Part shown: positions 33,531 through 42,744 of the stretch, piece by piece
How positions within the stretch are numbered: position 1 is the stretch's first letter
How the letters are laid out: the number at the start of each line of letters is the position of its first letter
Assembly: GCF_000760295.1 (NCBI RefSeq)
Contig: NZ_JNBA01000039.1
Coordinates: 186,001 to 250,000, forward strand
Reading direction: 5' to 3'
DNA: 64,000 nucleotides
Source of the DNA: Prochlorococcus sp. MIT 0701
GTDB taxonomy: Bacteria > Cyanobacteriota > Cyanobacteriia > PCC-6307 > Cyanobiaceae
Notes under the pieces: generated by a model
What the model was told of the DNA's origin: nothing
Seen by the model: the letters and a program-made list of their open reading frames with translations, nothing else
The model's database searches: none
Program-made: the position numbers and the translations under genes

Positions 33531-34528
33531 ATGCCCGCACCCTTCTTGTCGCACTCACTCTGGTGGTGCTGGCTTTGCTCACCTGGCAGCTGCGTTGGGT
33601 GTTGTTGGTGTTGTTTGGAGCAGTGGTACTAGCAGTAGCACTTGATGTCCTCATTGAAAAACTTCAGGACCACCTCTCCTGGCCTCGTCCCCTTTCTCTA
33701 GCAGTGGTGCTGGTGGTGCTGCTGCTTGGCGGTGCCTTGGTTTTCCAGCTGCTGGTGCCTGAGTTGATCACCCAGGTTCAAGAGCTAGGCAACCTCGTGC
33801 CCACGCTGGTGACCAAGCTGAAATCGATGCTGGTCAGCAACCCGCGGCTGATGAATCTGGAAGAGTCTTTTACCGAACAGTTCAGCTGGGATCGGATCCA
33901 ACCCTTGGGCTCTCAATTGCTTGGTGTTGCAGGCGGAGCCGCCAACAGCCTTATTCAGTTGTTATTGATGAGCCTGCTGGCTGTCTTGCTAGCGCTAGAC
34001 CCTGCATCCCATCGCCAAATGGTGATTGCTGCAACACCTCGTCCTGCGCGACAGGAGATGGCTGAATTGCTTGATCAATGCCGTTTGGCTCTTGGTGGCT
34101 GGCTGGCTGGGATGACGATCTCAGCCAGCAGCGTGTTTGTGCTCACTTGGGCAGGGCTTGCACTGCTCAAGGTTCCTCTGGCTCTCTTGAGTGCATTGGT
34201 CTGTGGCTTGCTGACCTTCGTCCCCACCATTGGGCCAACGGCCGCAACCCTGCTGCCATTGGCCATGGCCCTGCTTGTTTCACCCCTACTGATGCTGCAA
34301 GTGCTGGTGTTGCGGCTGATTTTGCAGAATCTTGAGGCGTTTTTGCTTACCCCGCTGTTATTGCGGCGTACGGTCAACCTGCTTCCCACCGTGGCATTAA
34401 TGGCTCAACTGAGCTTGGGCGCCTTATTGGGTCTTCCAGGGGTGTTATTGGCCCTGCCACTTGTCGTGGTTTTGCAGGTGGGAATGGAGCAGGTGGTTGT
34501 TAAGCAGATCATGGATCGTTGGGCATAA
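33527..34528 (+). CDS. PerM/AI-2E-family membrane permease, second of a pair
   Basis: A 333-residue paralogue of the preceding protein, with the same plan: N-terminal LVALTLVVLALLTWQLRWVL, the family signature LLTFVPTIGPTAATLLPLAM, and a terminal GLPGVLLALPLVVVLQVGME. It starts inside the stop of the first gene (ATGA). Two adjacent paralogues may form a hetero-oligomer. The rest of the gap downstream is AT-rich. Confidence 0.9.
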   Translation: MNARTLLVALTLVVLALLTWQLRWVLLVLFGAVVLAVALDVLIEKLQDHLSWPRPLSLAVVLVVLLLGGALVFQLLVPELITQVQELGNLVPTLVTKLKSMLVSNPRLMNLEESFTEQFSWDRIQPLGSQLLGVAGGAANSLIQLLLMSLLAVLLALDPASHRQMVIAATPRPARQEMAELLDQCRLALGGWLAGMTISASSVFVLTWAGLALLKVPLALLSALVCGLLTFVPTIGPTAATLLPLAMALLVSPLLMLQVLVLRLILQNLEAFLLTPLLLRRTVNLLPTVALMAQLSLGALLGLPGVLLALPLVVVLQVGMEQVVVKQIMDRWA

Positions 34529-34814
34529 CAATTCGTCAACCTTTATTAGATTTTATAATAAGTTTTATAGACAGTCATCAGAGTTAAACGCAATTTAAAT
34601 AATGACAATCCAACAGACTAAACCTATCTTTTCAAATAAGAAATAGCGCTATTCCGTAGTATCTTGATAATTTGCTTGCGGTTTTTACCAGCGATCAAGA
34701 TATCGGTTCTTCTTGAAATTGGCAATTACTTAACGGCTGCAAACCATGAGAGTTCATGAGACTCTTCTTTGTTACTTAGTGCAAACTCTTGAAATTCACA
34801 TTCCATCTAAAAGT

Positions 34815-34991
34815 CTATTTTACTGAGCACTTTTCATTGCACCCGGAAGGCTTCCTGTTTAAAGGATAATGCTGACAATCACGCCTGACATTATTATATT
34901 CATGCATGTTTACCCTGATACATTTTTTGCCATTAGTTTCTAAGCTGTTTTCATAGTCAAGGTGACTCTGGGAACACTTCTCATGCAACAA
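34815..34991 (-). CDS. Possible 58-residue cysteine-rich protein
   Basis: A TTG-started minus-strand frame: MLHEKCSQSHLDYENSLETN, GKKCIRVNMHEYNNVRRDCQ and HYPLNRKPSGCNEKCSVK. Five Cys, many charged and Asn residues, no stop for 58 codons in an AT-rich gap, and a composition very unlike noise. It lies just beyond the glnA terminator on the same strand. It could bind metal or form disulfides. Nothing else was seen between 34529 and 34814. Confidence 0.45.
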   Translation of the reverse strand: MLHEKCSQSHLDYENSLETNGKKCIRVNMHEYNNVRRDCQHYPLNRKPSGCNEKCSVK

Positions 34992-35018
34992 GTTACTCTT
35001 CCCTGAATCTCAAGCCAT

Positions 35019-35046
35019 TAAAAAGTCCCCGCTTAGTTGCGGGGAC
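35019..35046 (-). terminator. Rho-independent terminator of glnA
   Basis: On the minus strand, GTCCCCGC and GCGGGGAC form an 8-bp GC-rich stem with a 6-base loop (35025-35046), followed by TTTTTA. It lies 70 bases beyond the glnA stop codon. Confidence 0.9.
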
Positions 35047-35115
35047 ATAAAAGTTATTTTAAACGTATAACTTTGGCTATTTTTTTCAAACAGCTGGTGG
35101 TCTTTTCGCCTAACC

Positions 35116-36537
35116 TCAAGCGTCGTAGTACATAGTGAACTCATGGGGATGAGGCCGTTGGCGCAATTGCTGCACCTCTTCGTATTTGATATCAATCCAG
35201 TTGTCAATGAAGTCTTCAGTGAAGACTCCCCCTTCCATCAGATAATTCTTATCTGCATTTAACGCTTCGAGCGCACCATTGAGTGAAGCTGGCACTGTGG
35301 GGATGCTGGCAAGGCGTTCTGCTGGCAGTTCAAATAGGTCCTCATCAAAACCATCGCCAGGGTCAATTTGGTTTTTAATGCCGTCAACACCAGCCATCAT
35401 CATTGCGCTGAAAGCTAGATAAGGATTGGCCAAGGCATCGCCTGGGCGAAATTCAAGGCGCTTGGCTTTCGGGTTTGGGCCAGTGAGTGGAATGCGAACA
35501 GCTGCAGATCGGTTGCCCTGGGAATAAACAAGGTTTACAGGAGCTTCAAAACCTGGCACCAAACGCTTGTAGCTGTTGGTGGTGGGGTTTGTGAAAGCTA
35601 GGAAAGATGGAGCATGCTTAAGGATGCCGCCGATATACCAGCGAGCAGTCTGTGACAAGTTGGCGTAGGTGCCTTCTCCAAAGAACAAGGGCTGGCCTCC
35701 TTTAAAGAGGCTCTGGTGAACATGCATGCCGGTGCCGTTGTCGTTGAAAACCGGCTTGGGCATAAACGTTGCCGTTTTGCCGTACTTACGTGCAACATTC
35801 CTAACGATGTACTTGTAAATCATCACGTTGTCCGCAGCTTCAATCAGCTCAGCGAACTTCATCCCCAATTCATGTTGGCCAGCACCAGCAACTTCATGGT
35901 GGTGCTTCTCCATCGGGATTCCTAGTTGCCCCATCATCAGCAGCATTTCGGAACGGATGTCCTGGGCGGTGTCATTGGGTGGAACCGGGAAGTAGCCCTC
36001 CTTCAGTTGGATCTTGTAGGCAAGGTTGCCGCCTTCTTCGATGCGACCGCTATTCCAAGGGGCCTCAATCGTGTCAACGCTGTAGAAGCAACCGCCTTCC
36101 CCGGAGTTGTAGCGGACGTCGTCAAAGATGAAAAACTCTGGCTCAGGACCAAAAAAGGCTGTATCGGCTAGGCCGGTGCCGGCTAAGTAGCCGAGGGCTT
36201 TTTGGGCAAGCGCCCTGGGGCATCTGGCATAGGGCTCGCCGCTACGAGGTTCCCGAATGGAACAGATCAAGCTAAGAGTCTTGTGGCGGTAAAAGGGGTC
36301 GATCCAGGCCGTACTTGCGTCGGGCACCATATCCATGTCTGATTCGTTAATGGCCTTCCATCCACGGATGGAAGATCCGTCGAAAGCCAAGCCATTAGTG
36401 AAGGCTTCCTCATCAATCAAGTCCGAACAAACGGTGAGGTGCTGCCACTTGCCGTGTAGATCAGTGAACTTGAGGTCAATCAGTTCAATGCCCTCGTCCT
36501 TGATCTGGCGGAGGACGTCTTGGGGTGATTTGCCCAT
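35116..36537 (-). CDS. glnA: Glutamine synthetase, type I
   Basis: ATP-dependent synthesis of glutamine from glutamate and ammonium, the main ammonium entry point in cyanobacteria. The 473-residue dodecameric GSI form contains [26 protein letters not shown], the metal and ammonium-site [14 protein letters not shown], the [12 protein letters not shown] loop, NRSAAVRIP and [22 protein letters not shown]8-TAC site upstream suggests NtcA control, and a strong terminator follows. No inactivating-factor gene was recognised nearby. Confidence 0.98.
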   Translation of the reverse strand: MGKSPQDVLRQIKDEGIELIDLKFTDLHGKWQHLTVCSDLIDEEAFTNGLAFDGSSIRGWKAINESDMDMVPDASTAWIDPFYRHKTLSLICSIREPRSGEPYARCPRALAQKALGYLAGTGLADTAFFGPEPEFFIFDDVRYNSGEGGCFYSVDTIEAPWNSGRIEEGGNLAYKIQLKEGYFPVPPNDTAQDIRSEMLLMMGQLGIPMEKHHHEVAGAGQHELGMKFAELIEAADNVMIYKYIVRNVARKYGKTATFMPKPVFNDNGTGMHVHQSLFKGGQPLFFGEGTYANLSQTARWYIGGILKHAPSFLAFTNPTTNSYKRLVPGFEAPVNLVYSQGNRSAAVRIPLTGPNPKAKRLEFRPGDALANPYLAFSAMMMAGVDGIKNQIDPGDGFDEDLFELPAERLASIPTVPASLNGALEALNADKNYLMEGGVFTEDFIDNWIDIKYEEVQQLRQRPHPHEFTMYYDA

Positions 36538-36601
36538 GGCGAAGATAAGGCCGAGCCGGCGATAAGAGAGCGACCGTAATCAGCCGCATGGCCTTCTTTT
36601 T

Positions 36602-36615
36602 GTAGCAACAGGTAC
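36602..36615. promoter_or_regulatory. NtcA-type binding site upstream of glnA
   Basis: GTAGCAACAGGTAC fits the NtcA consensus GTA-N8-TAC exactly. It is centred about 71 bases upstream of the glnA start codon, in the usual activating position if transcription starts near 36567. glnA is a classical NtcA target in cyanobacteria. A -10 element could not be fixed with certainty. Confidence 0.6.
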
Positions 36616-37108
36616 CTTCTGCTGAAACCTTGTCTTCTTTCAGGGTGGATTCCGTAACCGTTTCTGTCAGCTTCAGCTGATCTAAGGCTGGGAGAGCTTT
36701 ATGGCTGGATCACTGATTTTTGATTGTTTAGCTTCTATATCGCTCAACTCGTCCAAGTCGTCCATACGTCCTCAATGGCTGATCTCATCACAGGGTTGAC
36801 TGGTTGCTACAACCATCTTCTTTCAACCTTCGCTCGATCTGCATGAACGATTTTCAAGCCTGCTTTCAGTCAATCGGGATCAGTGTTGAGCCAATGACTG
36901 AAAGCGGCTTAAAGGGACTTTGCAAGACGAGCCAGCGTTTTTTGACTTACTTCCCTTCTGCTGCCAAGAGATTCAAAAAAAAATCAGATTTTTTTAATTG
37001 CTGACGCCATTGATTGGCCTGCTTGGTTGCCGTTGCAATCCCTCAAAAAAAGCCCCGGTTATGAAGGTTGACTGCTTAGGCTCTAAACAATTGAACTAAC
37101 CAAGGGCC
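36616..37108. other. Region between glnA and the aminotransferase; possible hairpin RNA
   Basis: Holds doubtful short frames only, the best being 53 codons from ATG 36843 (MNDFQACFQSIGISVEPMTE). Inside it, GCTTTCAGTCA (36862-36872) and its exact reverse complement (36895-36905) form an 11-bp stem with a 22-base loop. Poly-A and poly-T tracts follow at 36976-36998. The stretch could be untranslated RNA rather than a gene. Confidence 0.3.
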
Positions 37109-38293
37109 TTGGCGACGACGCAAACCCTTCCCCAGGTTGACCAATCTCATAAGACGGTTCTCGAACCGATTTCCACGCCTACCCGCTTGCTGTTTGGGCC
37201 TGGACCCTCAAATGCCGATCCCAAGGTGCTTCAGGCACTTGCGCGTTCTCCGATTGGCCACCTTGATCCCCTTTATCTGGAATTGATGGGGGAGGTTCAG
37301 GAGTTGCTCCGCTACACCTGGCAGACCGATAACCGTTTCACACTGCCGATGAGCGGTACTGGTAGTGCCGCCATGGAGGCGACCTTGACCAATACCGTTG
37401 AACCTGGTGACACGGTCTTGGTTGCGGTAAACGGTTATTTCGGCAATCGCCTTGCCGATATGGCTGCTCGATATCGAGCCAATGTTCAGTTGATTGAAAA
37501 ACCCTGGGGAGAAGCCTTTTCCCTTGCAGAGCTAGAAGCAGCTTTAATCGAGCATCGCCCAGCAATTCTGGCTCTAGTGCATGCAGAAACATCCACTGGC
37601 GTTTGTCAGCCAATGGATGGTGTCGGCGATCTTTGCCGCAAACACGATTGTCTCTTATTGCTAGATACGGTCACATCCTTAGGGGCTGTGCCGGTTTTTC
37701 TGGATGAATGGAAGGTTGATCTCTCTTACAGCTGCAGCCAGAAGGGACTCAGCTGCCCTCCTGGTCTTGGTCCTTTCACCATGGGGCCCCGTGCCGAGAA
37801 GAAGCTTGCGGCCCGTAGTGGCAAGGTGCCCAATTGGTATCTAGACGTCTCGTTGCTTAATCAGTATTGGGGAAGCGACAGGGTTTATCACCACACTGCG
37901 CCGGTAAATATGAACTTTGGGATGCGTGAAGCCCTGCGATTACTTGCAGATGAGGGCCTTGAAAACGCTTGGGATCGTCATCGCTGCAATGCCGAAGCGC
38001 TCTGGACAGGGCTCGAGAGTCTTGGTTTGGAATTGCATGTACCAAAGGCCTTGCGTTTGCCCACACTCACAACTGTTTGCATTCCTAATGGAGTGGATGG
38101 CAATGCCTTCCGCTTGCATTTGCTGAATGAGCACGGCATTGAAATCGGCGGCGGATTAGGCAGCCTGGCTGGCAAAATCTGGAGGATTGGTTTGATGGGA
38201 TACAACTCCACCCCAAAAAACGTTGAGCGTTTGCTCAATCTGTTCGAGTCAGAGTTACCTCGTTTTCGTGAAAACTTTGCCGTTGCTGCTTGA
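37109..38293 (+). CDS. Alanine-glyoxylate/serine-pyruvate-type aminotransferase
   Basis: PLP-dependent class V aminotransferase, probably acting on glyoxylate in photorespiration. 394 residues: TRLLFGPGPSNADPKVLQAL, the cofactor-binding PMSGTGSAAMEATLTN, the DTVTSLGAVP Asp region and the Schiff-base Lys in SYSCSQKGLSCPPGLGPF. The only in-frame start after the upstream stop is TTG 37109. The 3' end overlaps the converging tadA gene by about 59 bases. Confidence 0.93.
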   Translation: MATTQTLPQVDQSHKTVLEPISTPTRLLFGPGPSNADPKVLQALARSPIGHLDPLYLELMGEVQELLRYTWQTDNRFTLPMSGTGSAAMEATLTNTVEPGDTVLVAVNGYFGNRLADMAARYRANVQLIEKPWGEAFSLAELEAALIEHRPAILALVHAETSTGVCQPMDGVGDLCRKHDCLLLLDTVTSLGAVPVFLDEWKVDLSYSCSQKGLSCPPGLGPFTMGPRAEKKLAARSGKVPNWYLDVSLLNQYWGSDRVYHHTAPVNMNFGMREALRLLADEGLENAWDRHRCNAEALWTGLESLGLELHVPKALRLPTLTTVCIPNGVDGNAFRLHLLNEHGIEIGGGLGSLAGKIWRIGLMGYNSTPKNVERLLNLFESELPRFRENFAVAA

Positions 38294-38783
38294 ACCAGGC
38301 TTCTAGCTGCTGCCTGGCTTCAACTTCCATCACACCGCCTATTACACGCATTTTGTGATGCGCACTGAGGTGTTCCCCCAGATTGATTGTGCTACCAAGC
38401 CCGCCTCGCTTGGGATCGTATGCAGCAAAGATTACCTGGCCCATGCGCGCCTGTGTTAATGCTCCAGCACACATCGGGCAGGGTTCCAGAGTGACAATCA
38501 AGGTGCAGTCATTGAATCGCCAATCACCTCTTAACCAAGCAGCCTGTCGGAGTGCGATCAGTTCTGCATGGCCTAATGGATCTCGTCCTCGATGCCTTTG
38601 ATTGCTGCCATGACCGATACAGCGGCCATCGGCATCCAGTACTACGGCGCTCACAGGAACTTCTCCAAGACCGCCAAGTTGTTTTGCTCGAGTCAGTAGC
38701 CGCAACATCCAACAGCGGCATTGCCTGTTGGTTAGTTCAAGAGGTTTCGCTAAAGGCACCGCTAGGTGGCAGCTCCTGATCAA
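38235..38783 (-). CDS. tadA: TadA, tRNA-specific adenosine deaminase
   Basis: Converts wobble A34 of tRNA-Arg(ACG) to inosine, required for decoding. The zinc deaminase core is clear: GHAELIALRQAA gives the His and catalytic Glu, and LEPCPMCAGALTQARM gives the two Cys ligands. EVPVSAVVLDADGR precedes it. The open frame gives 182 residues; the family is usually about 150-165, so the start may be at a later codon such as Met 38708. It converges on and overlaps the aminotransferase. Confidence 0.95.
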   Translation of the reverse strand: MIRSCHLAVPLAKPLELTNRQCRCWMLRLLTRAKQLGGLGEVPVSAVVLDADGRCIGHGSNQRHRGRDPLGHAELIALRQAAWLRGDWRFNDCTLIVTLEPCPMCAGALTQARMGQVIFAAYDPKRGGLGSTINLGEHLSAHHKMRVIGGVMEVEARQQLEAWFKQQRQSFHENEVTLTRTD

Positions 38784-38828
38784 ACAATGCCATCAGGAGG
38801 GAGAATGGAACTTGTATGACGAGCGTTT

Positions 38829-40241
38829 TTGGCTGGCACTCCCCAGATAAGGCCAACTGCGACCTTGGCGCCCTTTGCCAAGCCTGACCATTTCGATCCA
38901 GAACTGCAGGCTTTTCTAGAGCAAGCCAGTACTCGACTTTGTCAGTGGTTCGCAACAGCAAGCAATCGAGGCCCCTTACCAGCGCTGAGTGCTTTGCCTG
39001 ATGTGGCACCGCCGCCTCAAGGCCTTTCAGTTGATGCCTTGCTGGACGATTTGCAGTTGGTGATGGAAGGGGCTTATCAGCCTTCCCATCCAGGTGCTTT
39101 GGCTCATCTCGATCCGCCGCCTCTAACGGCATCCATCGCTGCTGATTTGATCTGCGCAGGACTAAACAACAATCTTTTGGCCGAGGAGTTGTCACCCAGT
39201 CTTTCGCGTTTAGAGCGAGAGATGTGCCGCTGGTTTGCTGAGCGCTTGGGACTGCCCTTGACGGCTGGTGGTGTGGCAGCCAGTGGTGGCAGCCTCAGCA
39301 ACCTTATGGCGATGGTGATCGCTCGCCAACAGGCAGATCTTCAAGATGATCCCAGGGCAGTGGTGCTTGCAAGTGTCGACGCTCATGTGTCGCTCGCTAA
39401 GGCCATGCGGGTAATGGGACTGGCTAGCGATGCCTTGCAGACGGTGCCTGTCGATCACGAAGGGTGCATGAATCTCGATGCCCTAGAGAATCAACTCAAG
39501 GCTCTCCGCGCAGAAGGAAGACCATGCTTAGCCGTTGTCGCTACAGCAGGCACGACTGTCCATGGAGCTGTAGATCCCTTGGTAGCGATGGCAGAGCTAT
39601 GCAGCCGCGAGCGGGTCTGGCTGCATGTCGATGGAGCCATTGGAGGGGTCTTTGCTCTAGCAACAGCCACTGCTTCTGTGGTTAAAGGAATTTCTCAAGC
39701 CGATTCGATCACAGTGAATCCTCAAAAGTTGCTTGGGATCACGAAGACATCATCCCTATTGCTAGTCGCGAACCAATCCCATCTTGCTTCAGCCTTCTCG
39801 ACTGGCTTGCCCTATATGGAACCAGCCTGGGGAGACGGTCATGGCAGTGAAATTGGCCTTCAAGGAACTCGGCCGGCAGAGGTGCTCAAGCTGTGGTTGG
39901 GTCTGCGTCAACTCGGGGAACAGGGAATTCAGAGCTTGCTGGAGGGGGCGATTCAGCGTCGTCAGTCTCTTGCGCGTCAACTCGATGCATCCAGGTTCAT
40001 TCTTCTCAGCGGACCATTGCATCTCATTGCCTGTAGCCCTAAGAACGCCGATGCAGATCAAGCATCAGTCTGGTCATTAGCTACTCGGCAAAGCCTGCTC
40101 GAACAGCAATTGATGGTGTCAAGACCCTTGCATCATGGTCGTCATTTCCTCAAGGTGGTCTTGGGCAACCCCCATACGCAATCGATGCATCTCAATCGGT
40201 TGGCAACTCTGATGAATCAATCTTTGCTGGGTTTGCGCTAA
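38829..40241 (+). CDS. PLP-dependent group II decarboxylase
   Basis: A 470-residue protein of the glutamate/diaminobutyrate/aromatic-amino-acid decarboxylase family. It carries ASGGSLSNLMAMVIARQQ, SVDAHVSLAKAMRVMG, VATAGTTVHGAVDPLVAMAE, HVDGAIGGVFAL and the PLP Lys in TVNPQKLLGITKTSS. The substrate is not fixed by these motifs; the resemblance is to 2,4-diaminobutyrate decarboxylases. TTG start at 38829. The stop shares a base with the next ATG (TAATG), indicating coupling. Confidence 0.9.
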   Translation: MAGTPQIRPTATLAPFAKPDHFDPELQAFLEQASTRLCQWFATASNRGPLPALSALPDVAPPPQGLSVDALLDDLQLVMEGAYQPSHPGALAHLDPPPLTASIAADLICAGLNNNLLAEELSPSLSRLEREMCRWFAERLGLPLTAGGVAASGGSLSNLMAMVIARQQADLQDDPRAVVLASVDAHVSLAKAMRVMGLASDALQTVPVDHEGCMNLDALENQLKALRAEGRPCLAVVATAGTTVHGAVDPLVAMAELCSRERVWLHVDGAIGGVFALATATASVVKGISQADSITVNPQKLLGITKTSSLLLVANQSHLASAFSTGLPYMEPAWGDGHGSEIGLQGTRPAEVLKLWLGLRQLGEQGIQSLLEGAIQRRQSLARQLDASRFILLSGPLHLIACSPKNADADQASVWSLATRQSLLEQQLMVSRPLHHGRHFLKVVLGNPHTQSMHLNRLATLMNQSLLGLR

Positions 40242-40450
40242 TGGCTTCATCACCCCCGCGAGGTCGCTGGGTGGCGATTGTCACGACTGTTTTGTCAGTA
40301 GCGATTGGTTTGTTCTACCTGGCTTTGATCACAGTTCTGGATGCCCGTGGTCCGATGCGTCCTCCACCCCCCGAGGCCCTGGGCGTGGAGGGAGCTGTCG
40401 CCGTTTCTCCCGCTGTAGAGGCTCCACCACCCGCCGCAGGGCTGTCGTGA
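40241..40450 (+). CDS. Small single-helix membrane protein
   Basis: A 69-residue protein: basic start (MASSPPRGRW), one helix (VAIVTTVLSVAIGLFYLALI), and a Pro/Ala/Val-rich tail (MRPPPPEALGVEGAVAVSPA). It begins in the TAATG overlap after the decarboxylase, and its 3' half overlaps the converging GTPase gene by 122 bases. Function unknown. Confidence 0.55.
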   Translation: MASSPPRGRWVAIVTTVLSVAIGLFYLALITVLDARGPMRPPPPEALGVEGAVAVSPAVEAPPPAAGLS

Positions 40451-41927
40451 GAAAACGTTCCAGCGAAGATTCTCGTCGGTTGAGATCGTAGTGACGTTGC
40501 ACCACTTCCTGCATACCCCCATCCCCCCAGTCTTGATCCTGCTGGAAGTAGGTAATGAAGCTAGCTCCCGCAACGCGTGTGAGCCAGGCAGCAGCGACCC
40601 CCTGTACCGCTCGGCCCAGCAACAGGGTGGGCAAGTTGACACTGAGAGCTGTGCCGATGATCGCCACCCCACCTTTAACAATGCCGAGTCCTGCCAAAGT
40701 GCGACCTACTGATACCGCCAGTTCTTGTGCTCGGGTGCGAGTGAGTTGAACTCCATAAACCCGAGCTACCTCCATCACCATTTGGGCATTCACCGCTGCC
40801 GTCCCCAATAGATCCACGCCTGGAAGGGGTGTTGCAGCGACGACACCACCACTGATCCAGCTGTAACGATCAACACACTGACGCGCTTCCTGTTGTCGTT
40901 GTCGATCCAGCAGCTGGCGACCGGTATCTCCCAAATGGCGACATTGCAGCAGAATGTTGTCTGCCAGTAGTTCTTCACCATCGGCGTGAAGCACTAACGC
41001 AAGACGACGCAGCAGGTTGTCGACCTCAGCAGGAGGCTGCAAAGGTCGTTTGCCCGGACGCGGCACTGACTGGGGTGCAGCGCTACACGACATCACATCC
41101 TCAGATCCAAGTAAGCCCTTGCATCGCCCACGCAACTGCGCCAACAGCCGTCGCTCCTCTTCTTCACCGCGTAGATCGCATTTATTCAGAACTAGAAGCA
41201 ATCGTTTGCCCAGATTGGCAAGGCTACTGATGACCTCCAGCTCTGAAGCGCGTAGATCACAGTCCACGACCACCACCATCAGGTCAGCTCTACTGGCTCG
41301 TTGCCTTGCTTCCTTCTCTCGGCTTAAACCGGCTCTGCCTGCTTCAAGAATTCCTGGGGTGTCAGCCAGTTGAAGGCCTCGATCAAGTCCCTTTAAACGC
41401 AGCCGATAAATCTGGCTACTGGTTGTGGATCCCATGGGTGCACCAACCTCGCCCACCATTTCGTTCAGTAGTGCTCGGATCAGAGATGTCTTGCCACTGG
41501 AACCAGTACCGAACACCACCACCATCAGATCACCACGGGCCAGTTCATCCGCCACCCTTTCTCTCTCTTGCCTAAGCCCTTCTCGAGTGACCTCGTCTTG
41601 GAGGCGTTCGAGCAGGCGATCAATGCTTTCAAGACTTTGCTTGGCTGCTTGATGACGGCTACTTGGAGGGGAAATGGGCCGTTGATTGTTTTGAGCAGTT
41701 TCTAAGTTCTGACGCTTAAAAGCCTTCCACCAGGGCCATCCAACTTGATAGATCATCAAGATGATGAGGCCTGCTGTTAGCAACAACACCGGACCTAGCA
41801 ACCAGGAAGGTAGTAGGTAACTCAAATCCCAGAGCAGGTTCCTCGCCACTTGCACTAGAGCTCCGATCACGAGCAAGACCACCAGCGCGCAGGCGGTCCA
41901 TAGGAGCAGCCGCTGACGGGAGATCAT
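40329..41927 (-). CDS. Membrane GTPase with DUF697 domain
   Basis: A 532-residue protein of the Era/YcjF-like group. Two N-terminal membrane helices (LLWTACALVVLLVIGALVQV and LLGPVLLLTAGLIILMIYQV) are followed by a coiled region and a GTPase domain with Walker A VFGTGSSGKTSLI, switch DTPGILEAGR, and specificity motif LVLNKCDL. DUF697 at the C-terminus contains ATPLPGVDLLGTAAVNAQMV and VAIIGTALSVNLPTLLLG. Role unknown; chloroplast-lineage relatives exist. Start ATG 41927. Confidence 0.88.
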   Translation of the reverse strand: MISRQRLLLWTACALVVLLVIGALVQVARNLLWDLSYLLPSWLLGPVLLLTAGLIILMIYQVGWPWWKAFKRQNLETAQNNQRPISPPSSRHQAAKQSLESIDRLLERLQDEVTREGLRQERERVADELARGDLMVVVFGTGSSGKTSLIRALLNEMVGEVGAPMGSTTSSQIYRLRLKGLDRGLQLADTPGILEAGRAGLSREKEARQRASRADLMVVVVDCDLRASELEVISSLANLGKRLLLVLNKCDLRGEEEERRLLAQLRGRCKGLLGSEDVMSCSAAPQSVPRPGKRPLQPPAEVDNLLRRLALVLHADGEELLADNILLQCRHLGDTGRQLLDRQRQQEARQCVDRYSWISGGVVAATPLPGVDLLGTAAVNAQMVMEVARVYGVQLTRTRAQELAVSVGRTLAGLGIVKGGVAIIGTALSVNLPTLLLGRAVQGVAAAWLTRVAGASFITYFQQDQDWGDGGMQEVVQRHYDLNRRESSLERFLTTALRRVVEPLQREKRRQLPPRPGPRGVEDASDHGHPEL

Positions 41928-42264
41928 TTGTTTGTCATGCTTCCGCTGCCTGCAGGTTGGATGATCTTTGACCAGAGAGACACCGTCAGGGCTCTGAAAC
42001 TGTTTGAGCGACTGTTGGCATCATTGCTGAGCCAGAGACTAAGAATTTGTATCTGCAAGGCTCATGGCCGATCAATAGCAGATCGCTACGAAAGTGCATT
42101 GGTGGGTTTGAGATCATCTAGAGACCAATACTTGTCTTGATGATCAAGTAAGGCAAGCTCCATCTTTTCGTTTCCACTAAAGCGTCAGTGATCGATTTAA
42201 AGAACAACTTTTCGATCGGGTTGACAGCGCTTGATTGATGATCACTCGAGTCATGGCAAACCTC
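41928..42264. other. Intergenic region between the GTPase and lspA
   Basis: A plus-strand frame at 41928-42140 encodes 70 residues (WMIFDQRDTVRALKLFERLL) but begins at the base next to the GTPase start codon and has no ribosome binding site, so it is not accepted. No RNA gene or clear hairpin was found beyond CTTGA..TCAAG at about 42136. Confidence 0.3.
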
Positions 42265-42744
42265 TTAGGTGTGTTGTTGTCCATGGCGTCTTGTCAGGGC
42301 ATCGATTCCGAAGCAGATCACGGCCAAATTGATCGCCACATCGGCTCCATTGAAAATCGGAAAGTCCACCGGTACAAGTTGCAGAAAGTCGGTGACGTGT
42401 CCTAGACGCCATCGGTCCAAGCCATTGCCGATGGTTCCGCCGAGCAGAAAGGACACTGCAAGGCCTTGCCATATGGGCATTTGCCCTGCTCTCCATATCC
42501 AGACCATCAAACCAATGGTCACAGCCAGGCTGAGCAGCCCTAAGAGGAATGTTGCTCCATTGAAAAGATTAAAGGCTGCGCCTGTGTTGCTGATCAGACG
42601 CAACTGCAATAGCCCAGGAACAAAAGGGATTACGAAGCCTGCGCTGAGTTGTTGACGGGCCCAGCTTTTGCTGATCTGATCAATCAGCATCAGCAGGATG
42701 CTGATTAGCAGCATTGCCCGGCGTGATATTTGACGTTGATTCAT
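42265..42744 (-). CDS. lspA: LspA, lipoprotein signal peptidase II
   Basis: Aspartyl protease that removes signal peptides from prolipoproteins. 159 residues with four membrane helices. The two catalytic Asp regions are LLGGTIGNGLDRWRLGHVTD and VDFPIFNGADVAINLAVICF. RLISNTGAAFNLFNG is also a family motif. It overlaps bioY by 4 bases and is downstream of it, forming a two-gene operon. Confidence 0.96.
   Translation of the reverse strand: MNQRQISRRAMLLISILLMLIDQISKSWARQQLSAGFVIPFVPGLLQLRLISNTGAAFNLFNGATFLLGLLSLAVTIGLMVWIWRAGQMPIWQGLAVSFLLGGTIGNGLDRWRLGHVTDFLQLVPVDFPIFNGADVAINLAVICFGIDALTRRHGQQHT

Noticed and set aside
41928-42140. 70-codon plus-strand ORF upstream of the GTPase
   Set aside because: Begins at the base next to the divergent GTPase start, TTG start, no ribosome binding site, no recognisable family.
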